Notes: a model not told the origin generated them from the letters alone. A stretch of 64,000 bases of DNA from Thalassospira marina (GCF_002844375.1 NZ_CP024199.1:2892001-2956000), one strand, 5' to 3'; positions 8,695 through 17,724 are shown, numbered from the stretch's first letter. Numbers and translations: made by a program.

Positions 8695-9450
8695 ATGTCA
8701 GCCCAAGCCAATCGCACTGCCAACCCCGAAGAAATTTCGCGTTTTTCCGCCATGGCGGACGAATGGTGGAACCCGGAAGGCGTGATGAAGCCGCTGCATA
8801 AATTCAACCCGGTGCGCCTGCAATTGCTGCGCGATCATATCGCTGCGCATTTTGGCCGCGATGCCAGCGACATCAACCTGCTTTCAGGCCTTGATATTGT
8901 CGATGTTGGCTGTGGTGCCGGCCTTTTGTCCGAACCCATGGCGCGCCTTGGTGCGAATATGACTGCACTCGACGCTGCGGAAAACAACATCAATGTCGCC
9001 CGCGTCCATGCCGAACAGGGCGGCCTTACCATTGATTACCGTCTGGGCACGCCGGAATCCATCGTCGATGAAGGCCGCCAGTTTGACGTGGTTCTCAATA
9101 TGGAAGTCATCGAACATGTCGATGACCCGGCCTTTTTCATGCAGGCCTGCACCGCGTTGCTCAAACCGGGCGGGATCATGTTTATCGCGACCCTTAACCG
9201 CACCCTGAAATCGCTGGCACTGGCGAAAATTGGCGCGGAATATGTCCTGCGCTGGGTCCCGGCCGGAACACATGACTGGCGCAAATTCGTCAAACCGTCC
9301 GAACTATCGCGTTACATCCGCGAATGTGGCCTGCAACTGACCGATATTACCGGCATTGCCTATAATCCCATTCAGGACAAATGGCTGCCTGCGCCGCGTG
9401 ATCTTGATATCAACTATCTGGCAATGGCCGTTAAACCCGCCCAGGACTGA
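8695..9450 (+). CDS. ubiG: Ubiquinone biosynthesis O-methyltransferase UbiG
   Basis: This SAM-dependent O-methyltransferase acts twice in ubiquinone synthesis (O-methylation of the C5 and later C6 hydroxyls). The 251-aa protein shows the class I fold: motif I VDVGCGAGLLSEPMA, acidic motif ALDAAENN, and NMEVIEHVDDP. The UbiG signatures FSAMADEWWNPEG at the start and PAGTHDWRKFVKPSEL near the end are clear. GGAG lies upstream of the ATG. In related alphaproteobacteria ubiG usually sits next to lysC; here three genes separate them. Confidence 0.95.
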   Translation: MSAQANRTANPEEISRFSAMADEWWNPEGVMKPLHKFNPVRLQLLRDHIAAHFGRDASDINLLSGLDIVDVGCGAGLLSEPMARLGANMTALDAAENNINVARVHAEQGGLTIDYRLGTPESIVDEGRQFDVVLNMEVIEHVDDPAFFMQACTALLKPGGIMFIATLNRTLKSLALAKIGAEYVLRWVPAGTHDWRKFVKPSELSRYIRECGLQLTDITGIAYNPIQDKWLPAPRDLDINYLAMAVKPAQD

Positions 9451-9476
9451 TTTTCAAAATTTCGCAGGCGCGCGCC

Positions 9477-10007
9477 ATGACCATTCCGCATCTTGAAACC
9501 GAACGCCTGGTGCTTGAACCCTTTGGAAGTGCCGAACATATCCAGGCTTGGTGCGAAATGGATATGGATGCCGAGGTTATGCGCCATATCCGCCCGCCCA
9601 GCCCGGATTTGGAATTTGCCCGCAAACGCCTGCAGGATGCCGAAACCGGCGGCCCCGCCATTGTGGGCAATTGGGGCATTCGCGAAAAAGCAGGCAACAC
9701 GATTGTCGGGCGCGGCCTGCTGCGCTGGCTGGCCGATGAAAGTGCCGTTGAAATCGGTTATCGCCTGTCACGCGCCAGTTGGGGCAAGGGTTATGCCACC
9801 GAACTGGCACTGGCGATTGTCGATTATTCCTTTGCCACCCTGTCCCTGCCCGCCATTTGCGGGGTTTATCAGCAAGGCAATATTGGTTCGCGCAAGGTTC
9901 TGGAAAAATGCGGCATGGTTGATGCGGGCACCACATCAACACATGGCAACAGCGCCAAACCAATGATGATGATCACCCGTGATCAATGGCTGGCGGACAA
10001 GGCATAA
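9477..10007 (+). CDS. GNAT-family N-acetyltransferase (copy 1)
   Basis: A 176-aa acetyltransferase of the RimJ/RimL-like type (LETERLVLEPF at the start, then GYRLSRASWGKGYATELALA, which forms the acetyl-CoA pyrophosphate loop, and RKVLEKCGM at the end). The substrate is unknown. It follows ubiG by 26 bp and is probably in the same transcript. A clear paralogue lies directly downstream. Confidence 0.85.
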   Translation: MTIPHLETERLVLEPFGSAEHIQAWCEMDMDAEVMRHIRPPSPDLEFARKRLQDAETGGPAIVGNWGIREKAGNTIVGRGLLRWLADESAVEIGYRLSRASWGKGYATELALAIVDYSFATLSLPAICGVYQQGNIGSRKVLEKCGMVDAGTTSTHGNSAKPMMMITRDQWLADKA

Positions 10008-10080
10008 CCCCGGCCTTTCAATTACAAACGGCCAACTGTCTATCACCTTCGCCTGCCAACAAACCCGTCAGGAAACGCTC

Positions 10081-10620
10081 ATGTCAGACCTTCAACCCCG
10101 CCTGATCACCGATCGCCTGATTCTGGAACCCTTTGGCGAAGATCACATCCCGACATTGGCCCATGCCGATATGGATGAACGGGTAATGCGCTATATCCGC
10201 GCACCCAGCCCCGATTACGCATCGGCCGAGGCCCGCATTCGCCAAATCCTGATGCAGGATGACGGGGTTTTGGGCATTTGGGGTGTGCGCCTGCGCGAAA
10301 ATAACGACGTAATCGGCCTTGGCATCCTGCGTCCGCTTCCCGATAAAAGCGATATCGAAGTCGGCTATCGCCTGACCGTGCCACATTGGGGCAAGGGATT
10401 TGCCACCGAAATCGCCCGCTGCCTGATCAATTACGGGTTCGGCACCCTTAAACTGCCCACCATTACCGCGACCTTTGACGCCGAAAATGGCGCGTCACGC
10501 CGTGTACTCGCCAAATGCGGCCTGCGCGATGATGGCATCACCACCGCCTACAGCCCCGATGGCACACCGCTGGTGCGCATCAACCTTGCAGACTGGCAGG
10601 CGAAAAACGGCAAAGAATAA
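10081..10620 (+). CDS. GNAT-family N-acetyltransferase (copy 2)
   Basis: A 179-aa RimJ/RimL-like acetyltransferase that parallels the preceding gene along its length (LITDRLILEPF, DMDERVMRYIRAPSPD, GYRLTVPHWGKGFATEIA, RRVLAKCGL). The tandem arrangement points to an old duplication followed by divergence. I chose the ATG at 10081, preceded by GGAAA and aligned with the start of copy 1, over an upstream in-frame ATG at 9979 inside the previous gene. Confidence 0.85.
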   Translation: MSDLQPRLITDRLILEPFGEDHIPTLAHADMDERVMRYIRAPSPDYASAEARIRQILMQDDGVLGIWGVRLRENNDVIGLGILRPLPDKSDIEVGYRLTVPHWGKGFATEIARCLINYGFGTLKLPTITATFDAENGASRRVLAKCGLRDDGITTAYSPDGTPLVRINLADWQAKNGKE

Positions 10621-10657
10621 TCTTCCGCGCACAAATGCCGGGCAGGCGCACCAAAAC

Positions 10658-12142
10658 CTACTGCACCAGCACCTGGTTGCGACCGGCACGTTTGGCCTCA
10701 TACATCATTTCGTCAGCTTCCAGAATCAGTTGATCCAGGCTGGACGATGATGCCATTTCACGGCTGATCATCCCCGCACTGATGGTGATGGAAATGGTGC
10801 GCGCATTGTCATCCCGGCCCTGTCTGACATCGGCCTTTTCAACTGCCTGGCGGATCTGCTGGGCAATATTATTGGCGTCATCGGCCTTGATGTCGGGCAA
10901 TAACAGGGCAAATTCCTCGCCCCCCAACCTTCCAACCAGATCATTGCCACGCAAATGCGCCCGAATGATTTCAGCCACCTTTGCCAGCACGTGATCGCCC
11001 ATCGCATGACCATAGGTATCGTTGATCTGTTTGAAATGGTCGATATCGATTACGATGATTGTCAGGCTGCCATGCCGTTCGGCCAGTTGCGATACCAGCG
11101 CATTTCCCAGATTAACAAATGCCCGGCGCGATAAAAGCCCGGTTAAAAAATCATGCTGGGCGGCATGGGCCAGTTGTTCCATCAGGGCACTGCGCGCCAC
11201 ATTGATGCTGGCGACCGTTAACGGCCCAATTGCCAGAAGCGCAATGCCCAACCGCGTTGAAACCACCCCCGAATAGGCATCCATATTGGCAGGCAGGCTA
11301 TCAAGCAGGTTAAATTCCAGCACAAAAATCAGCGCCTGTGACACCAGAAAAACGATAAAGGCCGTAACCTGCAACGGATAAACCAGCGCACACCATAAAA
11401 GGGCAGGCACCGGGAACACAATGGCACCTGGCCCGCCCACAACCTGCACCAGCGCCAGGCTGAATACCAGTGCCGCGACCGGCGCATAGGGTTTAAGCTT
11501 TTCCAGACCAAAGGAAAATTCCCGGCAAAACTGCGCAATCTGTTTTAACGGTTCGCGGCAGCAGGTGATCGTCAGGGTAAAAGGCAGGATCACGACATAA
11601 TTGGCAAATTCCGCGCTGAACCAGAACAGAAATGCCGTGACCGGTTCGTTGCCAAAGGCCAGCGTTGAAACAACCGCGCCAACGGCACCCGATGTTCCCG
11701 CCGTCAGCAGGCTGATGACACACAAATTGCGAATGGAAAGCGGGCGCCGCAAATTGATATCTTCACCCGAAAGCTGGCGCAGCAATGTCACGCCAACAGC
11801 AACACCCGAAAGGTTCGCCACCGTCAACGCCACGGAAACCACCAGCAAACTGCCCGTAACCAGATCAGCCGCAACAAAGCCGATCACAGCCCCCAGCCAC
11901 CCTGCCGGATTATGAAGCCTTTGATTGCGCACCAGAAGCGCCGTTAACATGGCATTGGCGGGCCATAACGCCGCCAGCATGTTTTCTGGCCGGGTTAAAA
12001 TACCAAAAAGCGACAGGACAAAAACAAATGCACCAACGATGCTCACCGCTGATACCAAAGACGCGATTGAAGGTTTATCTGCGCGCGTCCCGGAAGACGA
12101 ATTCATTTCCCGCACCAAAAGCCCCCGACATTCCCCCGCCAT
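10658..12142 (-). CDS. Membrane diguanylate cyclase (MASE1-like sensor + GGDEF)
   Basis: This protein synthesises the second messenger cyclic di-GMP at the inner membrane. Residues 30-320 contain about eight hydrophobic helices resembling a MASE1 integral membrane sensor (LWPANAMLTALLVRN early on). The C-terminal GGDEF domain follows, beginning at HDFLTGLLSRRAF, with the active-site loop GRLGGEEFALLLPD. No inhibitory RxxD site is evident. I kept the longest frame (494 aa); an ATG at 12106 is an alternative, and neither start has an ideal ribosome binding site. It is convergent with the GNAT genes. Confidence 0.9.
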   Translation of the reverse strand: MAGECRGLLVREMNSSSGTRADKPSIASLVSAVSIVGAFVFVLSLFGILTRPENMLAALWPANAMLTALLVRNQRLHNPAGWLGAVIGFVAADLVTGSLLVVSVALTVANLSGVAVGVTLLRQLSGEDINLRRPLSIRNLCVISLLTAGTSGAVGAVVSTLAFGNEPVTAFLFWFSAEFANYVVILPFTLTITCCREPLKQIAQFCREFSFGLEKLKPYAPVAALVFSLALVQVVGGPGAIVFPVPALLWCALVYPLQVTAFIVFLVSQALIFVLEFNLLDSLPANMDAYSGVVSTRLGIALLAIGPLTVASINVARSALMEQLAHAAQHDFLTGLLSRRAFVNLGNALVSQLAERHGSLTIIVIDIDHFKQINDTYGHAMGDHVLAKVAEIIRAHLRGNDLVGRLGGEEFALLLPDIKADDANNIAQQIRQAVEKADVRQGRDDNARTISITISAGMISREMASSSSLDQLILEADEMMYEAKRAGRNQVLVQ

Positions 12143-12594
12143 CCAAAAGCGGGCCTACCCCAAGAAACACCGTTTTATAAAGGGTTTCGCCGCCGCGCCT
12201 GATATATCCTGGCACGTTTGTTCTGACGAAACCTGTCATTAAGCAGCCAATATCAAGGCCAGGGCCCTTTTGCCCGACACAAGGGCACGGGGCCAGACAG
12301 CCCCAATATGATATTACCCGCCCCGACATTAAACATGACCAGCCCCGCGATCCAAGCGCTTTGCCCGCCCAAAACCGAAATTTGCAGGATCGTTGCTACC
12401 ACCAGCGCGGCCCCATCATCGCAACACCGCAACAGGCGAGCAATCAATGGGCAACTATCCCGCCCCGCAAGGCATAAAGCCCAACCGAAAACGGCAGTGG
12501 CAAAAGCAAACATCAGGCCCGCAAATCGGCACGGCCCGGCAAACTGCTCAAACCGGCAGCGAAAAGACAGTGACAATTCAATGTCAGGCTGAAT
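12143..12594. other. Gap between the diguanylate cyclase and DUF1178 genes
   Basis: A minus-strand frame (12253-12576, TTG start, 107 aa, hydrophobic and Cys-rich) spans much of this gap. It shows no clear third-base bias and no recognisable family, so I do not call it a gene. I see no terminator or repeat here. Confidence 0.4.
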
Positions 12595-13032
12595 TCAGTT
12601 CTTTTTGGTTTTGTCTCCGGCCCACGGCAGGGCATGCACATCAATGCCCTCATCGACCAGCTCGGCGGCTTCCTTGACGGTGGCTTCGCCGTAAATGCCG
12701 CGTTTTTCCGTTTCACCATAATGGATCTTGCGGGCTTCCTCGGCAAAGCCGGTGCCAACATTTTCGCAATTGGTTTCAACCTGGCGACGCAGTTCGCTTA
12801 ATGCCTTGTGGGTGGCTTCGGCAATGGCGGCCTTTTTGCGGTTTTCCTCGGCGGTTTCCTTTTGCCGCGATGTTCTTAACCGGGGCGCCATCAACGCCTT
12901 GCCAACCTTGTCCGAGCCGCACATCGGACAGGAAAGTTCCCCACCCGAAGATTGCTCCTCATAGGCGGCACTGTCGCGAAACCAGCCTTCAAATTCATGG
13001 TCATGGTTACATTTTAACTGAAACAGAATCAT
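12595..13032 (-). CDS. DUF1178 family protein
   Basis: A 145-aa protein of an alphaproteobacterial/betaproteobacterial family of unknown function. It starts MILFQLKCNHDHEFEGWF and carries a zinc-ribbon-like pair C8 and CPMCGSDKV, a lysine/glutamate-rich middle, and the conserved C-terminal block KIHYGETEKRGIYGEAT. The gene is typically found near the nitrilase, grxC and ComF-family genes, all present a few kilobases downstream here. Confidence 0.88.
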   Translation of the reverse strand: MILFQLKCNHDHEFEGWFRDSAAYEEQSSGGELSCPMCGSDKVGKALMAPRLRTSRQKETAEENRKKAAIAEATHKALSELRRQVETNCENVGTGFAEEARKIHYGETEKRGIYGEATVKEAAELVDEGIDVHALPWAGDKTKKN

Positions 13033-13477
13033 GATCGCGTTTGGTCAGGTCGTGTTAAACATCTGTGACGAAATAGGGTCCTACCGGATATATGGCGATT
13101 TTATCCAAAAAGACCAGCACTACCGTATGGCTCCCCCGGCATTTCGACATAAAATAATGAAAATGCATCCATGTTCGGGCCGGCCACCAACCGGTTTGGC
13201 CGCACAGCATATGTTAAAACCCCACAATTGGCGCAAGTGACAGTTACAAACATATCCCCATCATTCACCCGGAGCGCTGGCTGTGCCCGGCACGACACCC
13301 GAAAAATTCAAAGCTGCCAGACCAACCCCACCGCAAACATTTATCCCCCGCGCCACCACCCTTAATCTGCATGAAAAATGCCCAAAACGGCAACATTTAC
13401 AGGTTAAAATTAATCGTCTTTTCAATGTGATATGGCAAAAAATTTGACCAATTCAATTTGAATAATCACGAAATCCA
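13033..13477. other. Long leader region upstream of phoA
   Basis: About 445 bp between the divergent DUF1178 and phoA genes. Short frames here have no coding character. Apart from the Pho-box region listed next, I recognise nothing; the DUF1178 promoter should lie near 13040-13100. Confidence 0.4.
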
Positions 13478-13533
13478 TTGTCACCATGCAATAACCGTTC
13501 TGTCACAGAACTGTTGCACACTGTTTCTATAAT
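13478..13533 (+). promoter_or_regulatory. Pho box and promoter of phoA
   Basis: CTGTCAC (13500) and CTGTTGC (13511) are 7-bp direct repeats with an 11-bp period, the layout of a PhoB-binding Pho box. A further repeat, TTGTCAC (13478), lies exactly two periods upstream, with a weak unit between. A perfect TATAAT (13528-13533) starts 10 bp after the box, the spacing expected of a PhoB-activated promoter without a -35 element. This predicts induction by phosphate starvation. Confidence 0.75.
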
Positions 13534-13593
13534 CCCGACGCGAATAAAGGGGGAAGACATCTCCCTTTCATGTTTCACAAAGGGGGTTATTTG

Positions 13594-15081
13594 ATGAAAC
13601 GCATTCTTTGGGCCACCGCCCTTGCCAGCACCATGTGCTCGACCGCAGCTTTCGCCGCAGACAAACTGCCGCAGGCTGAAAATCCTTACTACACCAAGGC
13701 ACAGCAGGAACTGCAGCTGAAGCTGGCTGACAAGCCCAATACCAACAAAGCGAAAAACATCATCCTGTTTGTTGGCGATGGCATGAGCATCCCGACCGTC
13801 ACCGCAGCGCGCATTTTTGAAGGCCAGCTGCGCGGTGTCGACGGCGAAAGCAACAGCCTGGTATTTGGTCAGTTCCCGAACGTGGCCCTGTCCAAAACCT
13901 ACACCAACGACGCCCAGATCGCCGATTCCGCACCGACCGCATCCGCCATGATGAGCGGCGTTAAATCAAACAACGGCACCATTGGTGTTTCGGGCGATGT
14001 TGCGCGCAATGACTGTGCCGCACAGCTTAAAATGCCGACCACCTCGCTTGCTGAACGCGCTGAACTGCTTGGCATGTCGACCGGTATCGTCTCGACCGCC
14101 CGCCTGACCCACGCCACCCCGGCTTCGGTTTATTCCCACACGTCCAACCGCGACTGGGAAAGCAATGCCGAACTGCCTGAAGACGCCGTAAAAGGCGGCT
14201 GCAAAGACATTGCCAGCCAGCTTGTTGAATGGCCGGCAGGCGACGGTTTTGAAGTTGCCTTCGGTGGTGGTCGTCGCATGTTCATCGACAAAACCATGGA
14301 AGACCCGGAAGACAAGGGCAAAACCGGCCAGCGTACCGATGGTCGTGACCTGACCGCCGAATGGGTCAAACGTTATGGCAATGAAGGTGCCTTCATCTGG
14401 AATGAAGAACAGTTCAAAGCCATCGACCCGGCGAAAACCAAACACGTCCTTGCCCTGTTTGACCGTTCGCACATGGAATACGAAACCGACCGCACCAAAG
14501 ATGCCGGTGGCGAACCGAGCCTGGCCGAAATGACCAGCAAAGCCATCGACATGCTGTCGCAGAACGACAAGGGTTTCTTCCTGATGGTTGAAGCCGGTCG
14601 TATCGACCATGCCCATCACGAAGGCAATGCCTACCGTGCCCTGATGGACACCGTCGCCCTGAACGACGCGGTTAAAATGGCAATGTCGAAGGTCAAAACC
14701 GAAGACACCCTGATCATCGTTACCGCCGACCACAGCCACACCATGACCATTTCCGGTTATGCATCGCGCGGCAACCCGATCCTTGGTCTGTCCGAAGAAA
14801 AGGGTGACGACGGCAAGCCTTACACCACCCTTGGCTACATGAACGGCCCGGGTGCCCTGAAAGACGAACTGCGCACCGACCTGACCAATGTCAACACCCA
14901 GGACCCGGACTTCCTGCAGCAGGCACTGGTCCCGATGAGCAGCGAAACCCATGCGGGTGACGACGTTGCCATCTTCGCAACCGGCCCGTCGGCTTATCTG
15001 TTCCACGGTGTGGTCGAGCAGAACTTCATCTATCACGTGATGGATTACGCTGCCGAAATCGAAGGCCAGCTGGCGAAATAA
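13594..15081 (+). CDS. phoA: Periplasmic alkaline phosphatase (PhoA family)
   Basis: This enzyme releases phosphate from phosphomonoesters in the periplasm using two zinc ions and one magnesium ion. I chose the ATG at 13594 (495 aa), which has AAGGGGG 8 bp upstream and gives a standard signal peptide (hydrophobic core ending CSTAAFA). Metal ligands are visible in LFVGDGMS, VEAGRIDHAHHEGN and VTADHSHT. The nucleophile is Ser112 of the precursor in ADSAPTASAM. Codon use is noticeably stronger (few rare codons, many C-ending) than in neighbouring genes, consistent with high induced expression. Confidence 0.95.
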   Translation: MKRILWATALASTMCSTAAFAADKLPQAENPYYTKAQQELQLKLADKPNTNKAKNIILFVGDGMSIPTVTAARIFEGQLRGVDGESNSLVFGQFPNVALSKTYTNDAQIADSAPTASAMMSGVKSNNGTIGVSGDVARNDCAAQLKMPTTSLAERAELLGMSTGIVSTARLTHATPASVYSHTSNRDWESNAELPEDAVKGGCKDIASQLVEWPAGDGFEVAFGGGRRMFIDKTMEDPEDKGKTGQRTDGRDLTAEWVKRYGNEGAFIWNEEQFKAIDPAKTKHVLALFDRSHMEYETDRTKDAGGEPSLAEMTSKAIDMLSQNDKGFFLMVEAGRIDHAHHEGNAYRALMDTVALNDAVKMAMSKVKTEDTLIIVTADHSHTMTISGYASRGNPILGLSEEKGDDGKPYTTLGYMNGPGALKDELRTDLTNVNTQDPDFLQQALVPMSSETHAGDDVAIFATGPSAYLFHGVVEQNFIYHVMDYAAEIEGQLAK

Positions 15082-15105
15082 TCCCGCCACGGCACATCAA
15101 TGTCG

Positions 15106-15137
15106 AGCCGGCCGCATGCATTCGTCTGCGGCCGGCT
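15106..15137 (+). terminator. Terminator or attenuator hairpin after phoA
   Basis: An 11-bp perfect stem (AGCCGGCCGCA / TGCGGCCGGCT) with a 10-nt loop is followed by TTTCTGCTTT. It ends only about 20 bp before the next start codon, leaving no room for a separate promoter downstream. Confidence 0.75.
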
Positions 15138-15158
15138 TTCTGCTTTGAAGGAGTTCCC

Positions 15159-15602
15159 ATGCGAATTGACCGTCGCCATTTTCTTGCCGGCAGTGCTGCC
15201 CTGATCGGACTTGCATCAACGGGCATTCTGGCCCCGGCGCGCGCAGCTGAAAGCCTTAAAATTCGCGATATCTATAAAACCCAGGACGAGTTCTCCCAAA
15301 GGGCGCGTGACCTTGTGGGCAAGCGCATCGAAATCCCCGGTTTTATGGCGCCTCCACTCAAGGCTGATGCGAATTTCTTTGTTCTGACCAAACGCCCTAT
15401 GTCCGTTTGCCCGTTTTGCGAAACCAGTGCGGACTGGCCGATTGATATTGTTTTCGTGCGTATGCGCGAAAAGCTCGAAGCCGTGCGCTTTAACCGCCCC
15501 ATCATGACCACGGGTGTTCTTGAACTTGGTGTCGCCAAGGATGAAGAAACCGGCTTTGTCAGCATGGTCCGTCTGGTTGATGCCGATTTTGAACTGGTCT
15601 GA
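15159..15602 (+). CDS. Tat-exported DUF3299-like protein of a metal-type ABC locus
   Basis: A 147-aa protein beginning MRIDRRHFLAGSAALIG, a twin-arginine signal, with cleavage predicted after APARAA; the mature part should fold before export. The body (GKRIEIPGFMAPP, then VCPFCETSADWP) resembles DUF3299 proteins and carries a CxxC pair that could bind metal or thiols. From memory, such genes occur beside an ABC ATPase and an FtsX-like permease in Zur-regulated zinc loci such as Pseudomonas PA4063-PA4066, the arrangement seen here. It has AAGGAG upstream and begins a tightly spaced operon. Confidence 0.7.
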   Translation: MRIDRRHFLAGSAALIGLASTGILAPARAAESLKIRDIYKTQDEFSQRARDLVGKRIEIPGFMAPPLKADANFFVLTKRPMSVCPFCETSADWPIDIVFVRMREKLEAVRFNRPIMTTGVLELGVAKDEETGFVSMVRLVDADFELV

Positions 15603-15603
15603 C

Positions 15604-16323
15604 ATGGCACATTCAAATCCCCCAAGCCCCAAAACCGGTGCAAGCCCTGCCCTGGAAATCAACCAGCTTTCGCTGCGCTTTGCCCGGCAGGCATCGCCCA
15701 TATTAACCCTGCCCTTTCTTGCCGTTGAACCGGGCACCATTCTGGGGGTGGCCGGGCCGTCGGGCTCTGGCAAATCATCGCTGCTTTATTTGCTGACCGG
15801 GCTGCTGCGCCCCAGCAAGGGTTCCATTCATTGGGGCGCCACCGACCTTACCGCCCTGTCCGAAGGGGCCTGTGATGCCTGGCGCCGTAAATATGTTGGT
15901 TTCATTTTTCAGGATTTTCACCTGATTGGTGAATTGTCCCCGCTGGAAAATGTGTTGTTGCCCGCCGGTTTTCACGGCTGGCACACACCGGCAAGCCTGC
16001 GCAAACATGCTGCCAGCCTTCTGGATCTTGTTGGTGTACCGGCCAACCGCCGATCCGTTGCCGATCTGTCGCGCGGGGAACAGCAGCGCGTTGCCATCGC
16101 GCGCGCCCTTCTGTTTGATCCGCCCATTTTGCTGGCCGATGAACCCACCGCCAGCCTTGATAATGCCGCTGCCGAAAACTGCGCCGATATCCTGTTTGCC
16201 AATGCACGCGAAAACAACCGCACGCTGATCATTGTCAGCCATGATCACACCGTCATTGATCGCTGCCCGCGTGTCCTGCAATTCGACAAGGGCCACCTTC
16301 TGACTGAAAACGAGGCCGCATGA
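15604..16323 (+). CDS. ABC transporter ATP-binding protein (LolD/MacB type)
   Basis: A 239-aa ATPase partner of the FtsX-like permease that follows. Walker A is GPSGSGKSS, the Q-loop FIFQDFHLI, the signature LSRGEQQRVAIARAL (LSRGE instead of the usual LSGGQ), Walker B ILLADEPTASLD, and the H-loop VSHDH. The ATG at 15604 directly follows the TGA of the previous gene, so the pair is translationally coupled. MacB/LolD-type ATPases usually drive mechanotransmission across the envelope rather than import. Confidence 0.9.
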   Translation: MAHSNPPSPKTGASPALEINQLSLRFARQASPILTLPFLAVEPGTILGVAGPSGSGKSSLLYLLTGLLRPSKGSIHWGATDLTALSEGACDAWRRKYVGFIFQDFHLIGELSPLENVLLPAGFHGWHTPASLRKHAASLLDLVGVPANRRSVADLSRGEQQRVAIARALLFDPPILLADEPTASLDNAAAENCADILFANARENNRTLIIVSHDHTVIDRCPRVLQFDKGHLLTENEAA

Positions 16324-17687
16324 ACCCGTTTCCCATTGTTTTTGCCAGCCTGCGCCGGCACTGGGTGATGAACCTGCTCTTTATCGCCCTTATTGCCGTG
16401 GCCGTGGCAATTGGTGTCGGCATTACCGCCCAGGAACGCGCCCTTCGCCAGGGCAGCGCACATGCCGCCGACAAGTTTGATATTCTTGTCGCAGCACCAG
16501 GCAGCCAGACCGACATTGTGATGAACACGGTCTTTTTGCGCCCCTCGGCGGTCAACCTGCTGGAAGGGCCGGTATGGTCGAAACTGCTTGATGATGACCG
16601 GGTTGATTTTGCCGCCCCGCTGGCCTTTGGTGATTCCTGGCAGGATCACAGCATCGTTGGCTCAACCGCGCAATTTATCGATTATCTTTCTGGTGGCCTG
16701 AAAGACGGTGCCATGTTTGCCGACCACGAAGAAGCCGTCATCGGCGTTGCCGTGCCGCTTGAAATTGGCGACAGTTTTGAACCTGCCCACGGACACGGGA
16801 TCGAAGCCGAAGAACACCACCATCACGGTGTTAACATTCGCGTGGTTGGCCGCATGCATGCCACCGGCACCCCGTGGGACAGCGCCATCATCGTGCCCGT
16901 CGAACAGGTTTGGGAAGTCCATTCCCTTTCTGCGGGGCACGCCGAAGAAGACGCCCACGACGATGATGACGAAGACCACGATCACGATGCCGCAGGTGTT
17001 ACGGAAGATCATGATCACGACCACGAAGACGCAGATCATGATGAAGATGGCGATGGCGATGGCGACGCACATGATCATGAAAATGACGCGGATCACGCCG
17101 ATCATGACCATACCGTAAAGCTTGGCCCGCCCTTTGACGGGGTTGATCTACCCGGTGTTCCGGCAATGGTTGTGCATCCCAAAACCATTGCCGGTGCCTA
17201 TAGCCTGCGTTCAAGCTATCGCACCGATCACAGCACGGCCTTTTTCCCGGCCGAAGTGCTGGTGGAAATGTATCAGTTACTGGGTAATGCCGGTACGGTC
17301 ATGCGCTGGATGGCACTGGGCACCCAGGCATTGGTGGTTGCCGCCATTCTGGCCGCCGTCTTGGCGCTCATGCAAATTTACCGCAAACAGTTTGCCGTCC
17401 TGCGCGCCCTAGGCGCACCACGGTCCTATATTTTCGGTTCGATCTGGCTTTATGTCGCAACGCTGGTGGTATTTGGGGCCGCCATCGGGCTGGGGCTGGG
17501 CTGGGCCGTTGCACAGGCGGTTTCGCAGGTCTTCACCGCCGAAACCGGCATGGCCATGCGCGCCACCATCGCAACACCGGAACTGACCCTGGCAGCAGGC
17601 TTCATCCTGATCGGTTTTGCCCTGGCCCTGGTGCCCGCCTTCATGCTCTATCGCAAACCGGTGGTCGATGCACTGCGTGGCAGTTAA
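16320..17687 (+). CDS. FtsX/MacB-type ABC permease with a His/Asp-rich periplasmic loop
   Basis: A 455-aa permease overlapping the ATPase gene by ATGA. It has the four-helix FtsX topology: one helix at residues 15-35, a large periplasmic domain, then three helices in the last 130 residues. Residues about 200-275 are an extraordinary stretch of His, Asp and Glu (repeats such as DHDHD and HDHENDADHADHDH), preceded by a smaller cluster EEHHHH. Such stretches bind Zn or related divalent metals, which supports a metal-linked role for the operon. The substrate is inferred, not proven. Confidence 0.85.
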   Translation: MNPFPIVFASLRRHWVMNLLFIALIAVAVAIGVGITAQERALRQGSAHAADKFDILVAAPGSQTDIVMNTVFLRPSAVNLLEGPVWSKLLDDDRVDFAAPLAFGDSWQDHSIVGSTAQFIDYLSGGLKDGAMFADHEEAVIGVAVPLEIGDSFEPAHGHGIEAEEHHHHGVNIRVVGRMHATGTPWDSAIIVPVEQVWEVHSLSAGHAEEDAHDDDDEDHDHDAAGVTEDHDHDHEDADHDEDGDGDGDAHDHENDADHADHDHTVKLGPPFDGVDLPGVPAMVVHPKTIAGAYSLRSSYRTDHSTAFFPAEVLVEMYQLLGNAGTVMRWMALGTQALVVAAILAAVLALMQIYRKQFAVLRALGAPRSYIFGSIWLYVATLVVFGAAIGLGLGWAVAQAVSQVFTAETGMAMRATIATPELTLAAGFILIGFALALVPAFMLYRKPVVDALRGS

Positions 17688-17724
17688 CGCCTTTTGCCCT
17701 GCCGCCCAATCACGATTTACCCAT

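Noticed and set aside
12253..12576. Minus-strand 107-aa hydrophobic, Cys-rich frame
   Set aside because: It has a TTG start without a convincing ribosome site, no clear third-base bias and no family resemblance.
13966..15090. Minus-strand open frame of 374 aa
   Set aside because: It is a shadow of phoA, whose strongly biased codon use keeps the opposite strand free of stops.
16920..17110. Tandem repeat or CRISPR-like array in the GAT/CAC-rich stretch
   Set aside because: The repetition is codon-level, encoding Asp and His within the permease, with no spacer-repeat structure.
16662..17111. Minus-strand frame rich in Val, Ile and Met
   Set aside because: It is the reverse complement of the His/Asp-rich loop of the permease, which creates false hydrophobic codons.
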